Source: Desulfobacterales bacterium
Lineage (GTDB): Bacteria > Desulfobacterota > Desulfobacteria > Desulfobacterales > JAUCGF01
Reading direction: 5' to 3'
Length of the DNA: 15,890 nucleotides
NCBI GenBank assembly: GCA_029940345.1
Contig: JAOZRC010000006.1
Location: forward strand, 7,682-23,571
The notes beneath the pieces were generated by a model. That model made no database searches. It had not been told where the DNA came from and saw only the letters and a list, made by a program, of their open reading frames with translations. Shown here piece after piece: positions 1-6,910 of the stretch. Position numbers and translations under genes: made by a program. Each line of letters starts with the position of its first letter. Positions within the stretch are counted from its first letter, which is position 1.

Positions 1-19
1 AAGTTTCAAGTTTCAAGTT
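1..19 (-). repeat. Heptamer tract (AACTTGA)n
   Basis: On the minus strand this reads as two full copies and a partial copy of the heptamer AACTTGA. It points away from a second heptamer tract at 138-179. The tract may continue beyond the window edge. No gene is seen in 1-176. Confidence 0.6.
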
Positions 20-100
20 ATTCCGTAAATCCTTCAACTAATTTAAACAGATAAAATCAATATCATATTTTAGTGTCAATGCCTGATTGGATAAAGGCAG

Positions 101-179
101 TAACTTACAATATCTTATGACTGACGAGTTATGCAATAACTTAAAACTTAAAACTTGTAACTTCAACCTTGTACCTTTA
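101..179 (+). repeat. 25-base motif plus six AACTTNN heptamers, left flank of rimO-polyprenyl synthase pair
   Basis: Positions 101-125 hold a 25-base motif (TAACTTACAATA...TTATGACTGAC) that recurs inverted at 2524-2548 with 23 of 25 matches. After a short spacer, six phased heptamers run from 138 to 179: AACTTAA, AACTTAA, AACTTGT, AACTTCA, ACCTTGT, ACCTTTA. The last heptamer overlaps the stop codon of the polyprenyl synthase gene (177-179). The word ACTTGTAACTT also recurs in the other copy at nearly the same distance from the 25-base motif, so the two flanks look like diverged inverted copies of one unit. Confidence 0.65.
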
Positions 180-1157
180 AGTTTTGCGCAACAGGGCATA
201 ATCGGCAACATCAATAAGAATTTGCTTTGTCGGGGACGGCTCAAAAATGGCAAGCGCGTCTTTGGCGTTGGCAGCATACTGGGTCGCCTGTTTTATAGTA
301 TATTCAATTCCTTTATATTTTTTCAAGAACAATCTTAACGTTTCGAAATCTTCTGTATTGAAATCTTTATTAATAATGATTGATTCCATTTGCAGGCGGG
401 TTTTGGCATCGGCCTTTTTTAAAGCGTATATTACCGGAAGCGTTACCTTACCTTCTTTTAAGTCAGCGCCTGGTTCTTTCCCCAGGACAGCGCTGTCCGT
501 AGTATAGTCAAGCAGATCGTCCGCCATTTGGAACGCCAGGCCCAGGTTATAACCGTAATTTGCCAGAGCGGCTTCTTCATCCGGCAACGCTTTGGCTATC
601 AAGGCGCTTGCACGGCAAGCGCCTTGAAATAACACCGCCGTTTTCGCTTGAATCACTTCCAGATATTCCGCTTCAGTCAAGTCTACACGGTTTTTATTAA
701 GCATTTGTCGGATTTCGCCCTGGGACATATTTTCAGTGATATAGGCGATAATCTCAACAATTTCAGGCAATCCTGTTTGTGCGGCAATGGAAAGTGAGCG
801 GGCCAAAAGAAAATCACCCACCAAAACCACGGTTGAATTTTCCCAAGTTAAATGCGCAACCGGTTTTCCCCGGCGTAGCGTAGCGGCGTCGACAATATCA
901 TCATGAAGAAGAGTGGCGGCATGCAAATATTCGAAAACACAGGATAACGTTTTATCAAAAGACCCTGTATAGCGGCATAGGCGGGCCGAAAGGACAGTGA
1001 GAAGGGGTCTTAGGCGTTTACCACCGCTAAATAAAATGTGATGGGCGATTTGGGAGACGAGTTCAAGGTGAGGTTGCAAATGATGTTGTAACGCTTTTTC
1101 AATCGCTTCAAGGTCATCTTTGACGGCATTAAGAATCTCCTTTTTTCGTTTGTTCAT
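177..1157 (-). CDS. ispB: Long-chain polyprenyl diphosphate synthase
   Basis: This gene encodes a trans-isoprenyl diphosphate synthase, which extends allylic diphosphates with isopentenyl diphosphate to make the side chain of respiratory quinones. The 326-residue length is normal for the family. GGKRLRP at 45-51 is the substrate-binding segment; HDDIVD at 85-90 is the first aspartate-rich motif and DDLLD at 213-217 the second; GADLKEGKVTLP lies at 230-241. The residue five before the first aspartate-rich motif is alanine (A81), not a bulky aromatic, which fits a long product (family knowledge). Exact chain length cannot be read. The ATG overlaps the rimO stop by four bases and follows an AGGAG site, so the two genes are co-transcribed and probably translationally coupled. 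Heptaprenyl or octaprenyl synthase are equally possible names. Confidence 0.93.
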   Translation of the reverse strand: MNKRKKEILNAVKDDLEAIEKALQHHLQPHLELVSQIAHHILFSGGKRLRPLLTVLSARLCRYTGSFDKTLSCVFEYLHAATLLHDDIVDAATLRRGKPVAHLTWENSTVVLVGDFLLARSLSIAAQTGLPEIVEIIAYITENMSQGEIRQMLNKNRVDLTEAEYLEVIQAKTAVLFQGACRASALIAKALPDEEAALANYGYNLGLAFQMADDLLDYTTDSAVLGKEPGADLKEGKVTLPVIYALKKADAKTRLQMESIIINKDFNTEDFETLRLFLKKYKGIEYTIKQATQYAANAKDALAIFEPSPTKQILIDVADYALLRKT

Positions 1158-2476
1158 ATAGTTTCTCCTACTAAATCATATTCCAGTGTATCCGTAATTT
1201 TTACGTCTGCAAAGGAACCGATTTCAAGATTGGCAGAGTGAATATAGGTGATTCCATCAACTTCAGGAGCTTGAAAAGCGGTGCGTCCGATATAAAGATG
1301 CTCTTCAGGAGCCGTCTCAACAAGCACTGAACAGACTTTATCAATATATTTGGCGTTATTTTTTTCCGATATGGTCCTCTGGGCAGCCATCAGATGATCA
1401 TGGCGTGCCTGGGCCAATTTCCTGGGAATGTGATCGGAAAGGCGGTGAGACGGTAAATCGTCAGCATCCGAATAAATAAAGGCGCCGAGATGATCAAAAC
1501 GAATCATTTTGATAAAAGTCAACAGTTCTTCAAATTCATCGTCGGTTTCACCGGGAAAACCGACGATAACCGTTGTACGAAGGGCGGCATCCGGAATATG
1601 GGCGCGGATTTTGGCGAATAAATTAAACAGGGCCTCGGTGTCATAGTGACGGCCCATTCTTTTTAAAACAGACGGGCTGGCATGTTGAATGGGGATGTCA
1701 AAATAAGAACAAATATTTGTGTGTGCCGCCACCGTTCGGATGACAGACAGATCAATACTGCCAGGGTGGCCGTATAAAAGACGCAATCGGTTTTCAGCGG
1801 CTATCGGCACCAACTCACCCAAAAGCGCACTAAGGTTGGCAGGTGGGTTCAAATCAACGCCGTAATCAGTTGTCTCCTGAGCCACAAGGTTAATTTCTTT
1901 AACACCGTTTTTGATCAACATTCGCATTTCCGAAACAATATCCTGAATAGGGCGGCTTTTTTGTGAGCCTCTCAGTTGGGGAATAATACAATAGGAACAA
2001 TGGCGATTACACCCTTCCGCAATTTTTAAATACATCGAAGACGTTGAACTGATAAACCTTGCCGACGGATCCGTTTTGACAGCCGCCAACCCCGGTTTGG
2101 GCAACAAACAGCAGTCTGTTATAATAGAATCTTGCGCAATAGCTAGTATCTTGTCAAATGCGCCGGTTCCGACAAAACAATCCGCTTCCGGCATGGTTTT
2201 AACAATTTCCGCTCTGAATCTTTCAGGGAGGCAGCCGGCCACAATCAGACGACGGCAGATGCCTTTTTGTTTGAATTGCGCCAATTCTAAAATCGTGTCA
2301 ACAGACTGGTTAATCGCGTCTTCAATAAAACTGCATGTATTGACTAAAATGATTTCAGCCTGATCAGGATTGTCTGCAAGCCTCCAACCCGCTTTTTTAA
2401 ACTGTCCCATGATCATTTCGCTGTCAACCTGATTACGGGCGCATCCGAGTGTTTCGACGTAAATTGATTTTGGCAT
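1154..2476 (-). CDS. rimO: Ribosomal protein S12 methylthiotransferase RimO
   Basis: RimO is a radical SAM enzyme that adds a methylthio group to an aspartate of ribosomal protein S12. The 440 residues show the full family layout. The N-terminal UPF0004 domain carries three cysteines for one iron-sulfur cluster (C12, C48, C82). The radical SAM motif CNRHCSYC supplies C156, C160 and C163. A TRAM-like domain occupies the C-terminal ~65 residues. The start VETLGCARNQVDSE and the segment LVAQETTDYG are typical of RimO rather than the tRNA enzyme MiaB. No Shine-Dalgarno is visible before the ATG: the upstream bases are taken up by heptamer repeats. The start is supported by the normal RimO N-terminus. 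The gene lies 316 bases downstream of pyrE and overlaps the polyprenyl synthase gene. Confidence 0.95.
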   Translation of the reverse strand: MPKSIYVETLGCARNQVDSEMIMGQFKKAGWRLADNPDQAEIILVNTCSFIEDAINQSVDTILELAQFKQKGICRRLIVAGCLPERFRAEIVKTMPEADCFVGTGAFDKILAIAQDSIITDCCLLPKPGLAAVKTDPSARFISSTSSMYLKIAEGCNRHCSYCIIPQLRGSQKSRPIQDIVSEMRMLIKNGVKEINLVAQETTDYGVDLNPPANLSALLGELVPIAAENRLRLLYGHPGSIDLSVIRTVAAHTNICSYFDIPIQHASPSVLKRMGRHYDTEALFNLFAKIRAHIPDAALRTTVIVGFPGETDDEFEELLTFIKMIRFDHLGAFIYSDADDLPSHRLSDHIPRKLAQARHDHLMAAQRTISEKNNAKYIDKVCSVLVETAPEEHLYIGRTAFQAPEVDGITYIHSANLEIGSFADVKITDTLEYDLVGETI

Positions 2477-2479
2477 TTT

Positions 2480-2548
2480 TGAAGCTAAAAGTTACAAGTC
2501 ACTTAATAACATATTAAGTATTTGTCAGTCATAAATTATTGTAAGTTA
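2480..2548 (-). repeat. Inverted counterpart of the 101-179 unit, upstream of rimO
   Basis: On the minus strand 2548-2524 matches 101-125 at 23 of 25 bases. It is followed, after about 24 bases, by heptamer-like units (GACTTGT, AACTTTT, AGCTTCA) that abut the rimO start codon. With 101-179 it brackets the two-gene rimO unit as an imperfect inverted repeat of about 70-80 bases. Confidence 0.6.
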
Positions 2549-2583
2549 TCGAAATTATTTGATCTGTGCGGTTACAATTATCG

Positions 2584-2756
2584 GTAGGGTGGGCATCGCC
2601 GGAAACTGATTTTGTATATAGCGCCTATCTTTGTCGGCGATACCCACCGCTTTACTGCAAACCGGTGGGCAAAGGCTGTTTCCATTAACGAAGTTTGTCG
2701 CTTTGCGTTTTCATCAGATATGAATCAGGTAAGAGGCAAAACGTTGCCCACCCTAC
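2584..2756. repeat. REP/BIME-like palindromic element with GGTGGGC arms
   Basis: The element is bounded by a perfect 12-base inverted repeat, GTAGGGTGGGCA at 2584-2595 and its complement at 2745-2756. Inside are two consecutive potential hairpins. GGTGGGCATCGCCG at 2588-2601 pairs with 2635-2648 with one mismatch, and GGTGGGCAA at 2664-2672 pairs perfectly with 2744-2752. The loops between also hold CCCACCG/CGGTGGG at 2643-2649 and 2663-2669, so the four arms alternate in orientation. This is the architecture of bacterial interspersed mosaic (paired REP) elements. No coding potential was seen in 2477-2792. Confidence 0.75.
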
Positions 2757-2766
2757 ATATGATGTC

Positions 2767-2787
2767 AACTTAAACCTTGTTACTTTA
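2767..2787 (+). repeat. Three AACTTNN-type heptamers next to the pyrE stop
   Basis: AACTTAA, ACCTTGT and TACTTTA run in phase and end five bases before the pyrE stop codon (2793-2795). They are of the same type and on the same strand as the tract at 138-179, which likewise sits at the 3' end of a minus-strand gene. Confidence 0.55.
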
Positions 2788-2792
2788 AACAA

Positions 2793-3335
2793 CTACCCTC
2801 TCAATTCCTCAATTGAAATGATACGCTCTGTATCGGCAACATATTTTTGGACATTTTCAAGGCCGCCTTCCTGGCGATCCACTAAAATAACGACCTTTAT
2901 CACCTTCATACCTTCCGCACGGGCGCGTTCAATCGCTTTGATTGTTGAACCGCCGGTAGTGACAACATCGTCAATGATCGCAACACGATCCCCCGGTGTC
3001 AGATCACCTTCGATCCATTTGACAATGCCATGATCTTTTTTGGTTTTCCGAATAGAAAAAGCCTTGATTGGATTTTGCTTCAGTTCAGATGTATAGGCAA
3101 CGGCCATGGCGATGGGATCAGCACCGAAGGTCAGTCCGCCAATGCCATCAACGCTGCAATCTTTAACTGCATCATAGATGAGATGTCCTGTTAAAAACAT
3201 CCCCCGGGGACTTAGAATAGTCGGCTTACAATTAACATAGTATTGACTCATCCGGCCGGACACCAGTTTAAAAACCGGTTCCCGACTGTACTGAAACGAT
3301 TTATTTCGCACAATTTCGATTAACTCTTGTTTCAT
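2793..3335 (-). CDS. pyrE: Orotate phosphoribosyltransferase
   Basis: PyrE joins orotate to PRPP to form orotidine 5'-phosphate in de novo pyrimidine synthesis in the cytoplasm. The PRPP-binding loop is clear at residues 119-131 ([13 protein letters not shown]). The mobile catalytic loop RKTKKDHG is at 96-103 with the lysines and histidine expected of this enzyme. The N-terminal [18 protein letters not shown] (22-39) matches the orotate-side region of the family. At 180 residues it is at the short end of the usual range but complete. An AGGAG site lies about 9 bases before the ATG. A promoter-hairpin-T-run arrangement lies 65-200 bases upstream on the same strand, suggesting attenuation or an adjacent small RNA. 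A second, weaker promoter candidate sits between that hairpin and the gene. Confidence 0.95.
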   Translation of the reverse strand: MKQELIEIVRNKSFQYSREPVFKLVSGRMSQYYVNCKPTILSPRGMFLTGHLIYDAVKDCSVDGIGGLTFGADPIAMAVAYTSELKQNPIKAFSIRKTKKDHGIVKWIEGDLTPGDRVAIIDDVVTTGGSTIKAIERARAEGMKVIKVVILVDRQEGGLENVQKYVADTERIISIEELRG

Positions 3336-3367
3336 TGTTCGATGGCTCCTGTAATCTGATTTTATCT

Positions 3368-3396
3368 TTCATATAAATATATTGCAATTATTGCAA
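3368..3396 (-). promoter_or_regulatory. Possible pyrE-proximal promoter
   Basis: On the minus strand TTGCAA (3396-3391), a 17-base spacer and TATGAA (3373-3368) form a moderate sigma-70-type match just downstream of the terminator-like hairpin and 33 bases before the pyrE start codon. If it works, pyrE does not depend on read-through from the upstream promoter. The -10 matches consensus at only four of six bases, and the region is simply AT-rich, so this is a weak call. Confidence 0.3.
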
Positions 3397-3400
3397 TTAT

Positions 3401-3502
3401 AATATAAAAAAGCCTCCACTGAATATGGAAGAAGCTTGTTTAATGGGATTCAGTGAAGGCTCAGAGCAAGGAAAACTGGGAACAGCACTCCTTCAAGCTC
3501 CG
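3401..3502 (-). ncRNA. Candidate pyrE leader (attenuator) or small RNA
   Basis: The promoter at 3509-3537 should start transcription near 3502, and the terminator-like hairpin would end it near 3401-3405, giving an RNA of about 100 bases. Two hairpins are visible. In the first, GGAGC and AAGGA (3501-3487 region) pair with TCCTT and GCTCT ending at 3463, with a three-base bulge. The second is the terminator. In addition GGAGCTTG near the 5' end can pair with CAAGCTTC in the terminator loop (one G-U pair), which could allow an alternative fold. No known small RNA or riboswitch class was recognised. The same data fit a pyrE attenuator. Confidence 0.4.
3406..3461 (-). terminator. Intrinsic terminator-like hairpin upstream of pyrE
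   Basis: The arms 3448-3461 and 3411-3424 are 14 bases each and complementary with a single mismatch or wobble. On the minus strand they are followed directly by a run of six T (3411-3406). The hairpin is therefore oriented to stop transcription moving toward pyrE. No minus-strand gene exists upstream that would need terminating, since the next gene is ftsE on the other strand. Confidence 0.7.
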
Positions 3503-3508
3503 TTAAAT

Positions 3509-3537
3509 TTTATATCAGTATTCTTTCAGCCGGTCAA
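3509..3537 (-). promoter_or_regulatory. Sigma-70-type promoter driving the pyrE leader or small RNA
   Basis: On the minus strand TTGACC (3537-3532), exactly 17 bases, then TATAAA (3514-3509). Five of six bases match consensus in each hexamer and spacing is optimal. It points toward pyrE and the terminator-like hairpin at 3406-3461. Confidence 0.6.
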
Positions 3538-3602
3538 TCTAAAAACAGGCAACCTCATAATCTGTTTGCTTTGTTGTTCATTCATAAATCTGAAAATCTG
3601 AA

Positions 3603-4295
3603 GTGAGCCCATTGTATCAGCGCGTTGACGTAAAAAACACCATAATACCAATTATTCGTATGTTTGGCGTTTATAAACATTATGGCCGTAAAAAGGCACT
3701 GCGGGATATCAACCTTGATATTTATGAGGGCGAATTTGTTTTTGTCAGCGGCCCCAGTGGTGCGGGAAAATCAACCTTACTGAAATTACTTTATTTGGGG
3801 GAAGTCGTATCCCAGGGACAAATATTAGTTGATGGCGTCAATCTTTCCAGGATTTTTTCCAAACGCATACCATTTCTACGCCGAAAATTCGGAATCGTCT
3901 TCCAGGATTATAAATTGATTTCTTCAAAGACGGTTTTTGATAATGTCGCATTGGTCCTCGAAGCAATGGGACATAAAAGGCGTTTTATTCAAAAAAAAGT
4001 AAACAGTGTGCTTCGCTCGGTCGGATTGGAAGATCGCTATAATTCCTATCCTTTAAGTCTTTCCGGCGGTGAACAGCAAAAAATTGCCGTTGCGCGAGCA
4101 ATTATCGGTGACCCTAAGATTATCTTAGCGGATGAACCCACCGGCAGTTTGGACGCCAAATCCGCCAACATTATTTTTGAGTTGTTAAAACGCTTCCATC
4201 GAAGGGGCGGCACTGTTATCGTTGCAACTCACGATATGGAGCTTATTCGTCGGAACAAGGGACGAATCTTTTATCTTGATAAGGGGTTTATATGA
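3603..4295 (+). CDS. ftsE: Cell division ATP-binding protein FtsE
   Basis: FtsE is the ATPase of the FtsEX complex, which sits at the division septum and drives periplasmic peptidoglycan hydrolase activation instead of transporting a solute. The 230 residues hold a complete ABC core: Walker [10 protein letters not shown] at 50-58, Q-loop Q101, signature LSGGE at 153-157, Walker B IILADEP at 173-179 and H-loop H210. The coordinates use a GTG start with no visible Shine-Dalgarno. This gives about 16-18 residues before the usual FtsE beginning (near [12 protein letters not shown]), so the true start may be internal, for example the ATG at 3660 or the TTG at 3612. ftsX begins inside its stop codon. 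Family assignment rests on the sequence and the ftsX neighbour. Confidence 0.94.
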   Translation: MSPLYQRVDVKNTIIPIIRMFGVYKHYGRKKALRDINLDIYEGEFVFVSGPSGAGKSTLLKLLYLGEVVSQGQILVDGVNLSRIFSKRIPFLRRKFGIVFQDYKLISSKTVFDNVALVLEAMGHKRRFIQKKVNSVLRSVGLEDRYNSYPLSLSGGEQQKIAVARAIIGDPKIILADEPTGSLDAKSANIIFELLKRFHRRGGTVIVATHDMELIRRNKGRIFYLDKGFI

Positions 4296-5185
4296 TCACC
4301 CTTTTTCTAAGACGAGCCATTAAGGATTTAATTCAGAATCGCTTTCTAAACATTGTCACAGTCACAACCATCGCTTTATCAGTATTAATTGTCAGTGCTT
4401 TTATTTTATTTTTTGTTAATATTAATGATATGATCGATTCTTGGAAAAAAGGGATTCGGATTATGGCTTATCTGAAATCCGATTCTTCCCTGATCAAACC
4501 CGGAGATATCGAAAAAAAAATCAGGCTGATGGATGGCGTCACCAATACACGTTTTATACCTAAACTCGATGCGCTGATAAAACTGCAAAAACAGATGAAA
4601 CGGCAATCCTCCCTTTTTACAACATTAAAAGAAAATCCGCTTCCGGATGCTTTTGAAATCCGCATGACAAGGCAGGCGGTTAACAATAAAAAAATTGAAC
4701 ATCTGGCCAAACAGATCGAAGCGTTGCCCTCAGTTGATGAAGTCGAGTATGGCCAAAGTTGGATAGGGCGATACATCAATATTATCCACCTGTTTAAACT
4801 CACGGGCTATGCGCTTAGCTGTTTATTTTTCATTGCAGCGATATTTATTGTGGCAAATACCATACGGTTAGTGCTATATTCCCGACAGGAAGAAGTTGAA
4901 ATTATGCGTTTGGTAGGCGCGGAGGATCGGTTTATTAAAGCGCCGTTATATATAGAAGGCCTTATCCTGGGAGCGCTGGGAGGCATCATCGGCATGCTGG
5001 CTTTATACATGACCTTTTTTTACATATCTTCAAATATGAAACAACATTTGGCATCCGGTTTCTTCGATATTCGTTTTTTCCCTCATGAAATATCTTGTGG
5101 TCTGATCCTGTGCTGTATGTTCGTCGGATGGTTTGGCTGCTTCCTTTCACTTAGGCAATTTTGGGCAACGAACAAACGCAATTAA
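4292..5185 (+). CDS. ftsX: Cell division protein FtsX
   Basis: FtsX is the membrane partner of FtsE. It transmits ATP-driven change to periplasmic hydrolase activators such as EnvC. The 297-residue chain has the FtsX layout: a short cytoplasmic N-terminus, a first membrane segment near 20-42, a periplasmic domain of about 125 residues, then three membrane segments near 170-192, 221-245 and 268-287. The conserved block NTIRLVLYSRQEEVEIMRLV at 189-208 is the cytoplasmic loop typical of the family. It overlaps ftsE by four bases (ATGA) and is followed after 24 bases by the EnvC-like gene, the expected effector of this complex. Confidence 0.95.
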   Translation: MITLFLRRAIKDLIQNRFLNIVTVTTIALSVLIVSAFILFFVNINDMIDSWKKGIRIMAYLKSDSSLIKPGDIEKKIRLMDGVTNTRFIPKLDALIKLQKQMKRQSSLFTTLKENPLPDAFEIRMTRQAVNNKKIEHLAKQIEALPSVDEVEYGQSWIGRYINIIHLFKLTGYALSCLFFIAAIFIVANTIRLVLYSRQEEVEIMRLVGAEDRFIKAPLYIEGLILGALGGIIGMLALYMTFFYISSNMKQHLASGFFDIRFFPHEISCGLILCCMFVGWFGCFLSLRQFWATNKRN

Positions 5186-5209
5186 CACATCACTCTTTAT
5201 ATTTTAAAG

Positions 5210-6655
5210 ATGCTACTGACAACGGTTGTATGCAGCACTAGAGCGAAACGGACATTCGTAATTTTTGGCATGGTGTTTGGCATACTCTGGAGCCTGACAG
5301 CGTTTAGCGCTATCACCGCTGTATCTTCAACGCCTGTATCGAAACAAATGGGGGTTGTCATTGTAGACCGGCTCAATTTTCGCCAAAAACCGCATATCAA
5401 CAGCAAACGCCTAAGAACACTGAAAAAGAAAAACATCATCGAAATTGTCGGGCGCCATAAGGACTGGCTGAAAATCAAATACAAGGGGCAAGTCGGGTTT
5501 ATTAACAACCGGAAGCGATATATTCGTTTTCTTACACCCCAAATCGAAGATTATAACAATGAAGTCAAAAAGATTAAGCGTCAGATCGCGCAATCCAAAG
5601 CCGAAGTTAAAGCCTTTGCTAAAAAAGAATCTGAGCTTTTGGATGATCTATATGAAATCGAGCATATTGTCAGCGTTGCACGTAAGCGGCAGGACTTGTT
5701 TAAAACCGATTTGAACACCCTTGCGGATAAAATCAAAATAGATGAACGGGAAGCCGAGACACTTAAAGAACAGGTTCTGAAAAAAGAAAAATATGCTGAA
5801 AAACGCCTGGTCGCTCTTTATAAACTCAGTAATTTAGGCCATATATCCTTGCTGACTTCAGCCGATTCCGTTTATGATTTTTTTCATCGCAAAACAGCTT
5901 TGGAACGCATTTTAAAGGCTGATGAGGCCATCCTGAACCAATTAGCCCAAAGTAAATTTCAGTTGCAAAGTAATTTGGATCGCCAAAAAGCGCAGATGGA
6001 AAAAAAACGGTCGCTGGAACAAAAATATATAGATCAAATTGATCTGATGGCTAAAAAACGAATCCAGCGTAGCGAATTGTTAGCTTATATTCGCAGCAAA
6101 AAAAAAATGAAACGGATTGTGATTAAAAATTTAAACCAGGCCGCCAAATCATTGGATAGGAAAATTGAATCATTAACCAATGAAAAACTGGCAAAACCCG
6201 AACTGGCCAAACCGGCTGCTTCTAAAAATTTTCTTGGCCAAAAAGGGTTGCTAATGATGCCAGTAAAGGGTAAGATCATTTCTCGTTTCGGATCATATAA
6301 AAATTTTAAATTCAATGTTACCAATTTCCGAAGCGGTATTGACATCCAAGCGGATAAGGGCGAGCCGATTCGTGCCGTTTGTGACGGCAAAGTTCTTTTC
6401 GCCAACTGGTTCAAAGGCTATGGCAACATGGTTATTATTGATCATGGCGACAGTTACTATACGGTTTACGCCCACATTGAGGACATTTTTAAAACCAAAG
6501 GAGACGCTGTTGAAACCGGTGAAGTGGTTGCCACGGTTGGTGACTCAGGATCGCTCAACGGTGCTGAACTGTATTTTGAAGTGAGACATCATGGGAAACC
6601 GATTGACCCGTTGAAATGGCTAAAACCGGGCATATTAACGATGAAATTGAAATGA
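5210..6655 (+). CDS. envC: EnvC-like murein hydrolase activator (SH3, coiled coil, degenerate LytM)
   Basis: This is a periplasmic activator expected to be controlled by FtsEX and to switch on N-acetylmuramoyl-L-alanine amidases during septum splitting. The order is: an N-terminal hydrophobic segment (about 15-37; signal peptide or anchor), an SH3-like domain (about 48-106, NFRQKP...DWLKIKYKGQVGFI), a long charged coiled coil (about 112-325), and a C-terminal LytM/M23 fold (about 345-470). In active M23 peptidases zinc is held by HxGxD and HxH. Here those positions read RSGID (374-378) and ELY (453-455), so most ligands are missing although H422 remains. That pattern marks a non-catalytic activator. 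The SH3 domain is an addition compared with E. coli EnvC. The start lacks a clear Shine-Dalgarno. It is 24 bases after ftsX, and its stop codon directly abuts an M2 repeat. Confidence 0.88.
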   Translation: MLLTTVVCSTRAKRTFVIFGMVFGILWSLTAFSAITAVSSTPVSKQMGVVIVDRLNFRQKPHINSKRLRTLKKKNIIEIVGRHKDWLKIKYKGQVGFINNRKRYIRFLTPQIEDYNNEVKKIKRQIAQSKAEVKAFAKKESELLDDLYEIEHIVSVARKRQDLFKTDLNTLADKIKIDEREAETLKEQVLKKEKYAEKRLVALYKLSNLGHISLLTSADSVYDFFHRKTALERILKADEAILNQLAQSKFQLQSNLDRQKAQMEKKRSLEQKYIDQIDLMAKKRIQRSELLAYIRSKKKMKRIVIKNLNQAAKSLDRKIESLTNEKLAKPELAKPAASKNFLGQKGLLMMPVKGKIISRFGSYKNFKFNVTNFRSGIDIQADKGEPIRAVCDGKVLFANWFKGYGNMVIIDHGDSYYTVYAHIEDIFKTKGDAVETGEVVATVGDSGSLNGAELYFEVRHHGKPIDPLKWLKPGILTMKLK

Positions 6656-6657
6656 TA

Positions 6658-6758
6658 TACTTGGCACGGTCATAATTGGTGATTTTGAAATATGTCTTAC
6701 ACCTATGAATTAAGGTATTGATTAATTATAAAATCACCAATTATGGCCTTCGCGAGTA
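6658..6758. mobile_element. M2 miniature inverted-repeat element, copy 1
   Basis: A 101-base element with 29-base terminal inverted repeats. Left TACTTGGCACGG then TCATAATTGGTGATTTT; right complement TACTCGCGAAGG then CCATAATTGGTGATTTT. It is flanked by TA at 6656-6657 and 6759-6760. The left TA lies immediately after the stop codon of the EnvC-like gene (6653-6655). Copy 2 at 11761-11876 shares these ends but has an unrelated interior. Too short to code for a transposase, it would need one in trans. TA targets are characteristic of IS630/Tc1/mariner elements. Confidence 0.8.
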
Positions 6759-6910
6759 TAGGTAATGCCAAAGAACGCGAATCAAATAACTTTCCCGTAT
6801 AGCACTTGGCAAATCTTAAATCGTAATCAACTATTATCAATTAGAATTAAGAGTTAATAAATTTGAATTGGGCAAATGATATTGTCACCGTTCCTAAAAG
6901 GAGTTTATGA

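Noticed and set aside
2695..3033. Open reading frame of 112 codons on the plus strand
   Set aside because: It starts in the REP-like element and continues antisense through pyrE; no ribosome site or domain.
3401..3502. SRP (4.5S) RNA, 6S RNA or a known riboswitch in the pyrE leader
   Set aside because: The conserved SRP loop core is absent, the length is too short for 6S RNA, and no aptamer signature was recognised.
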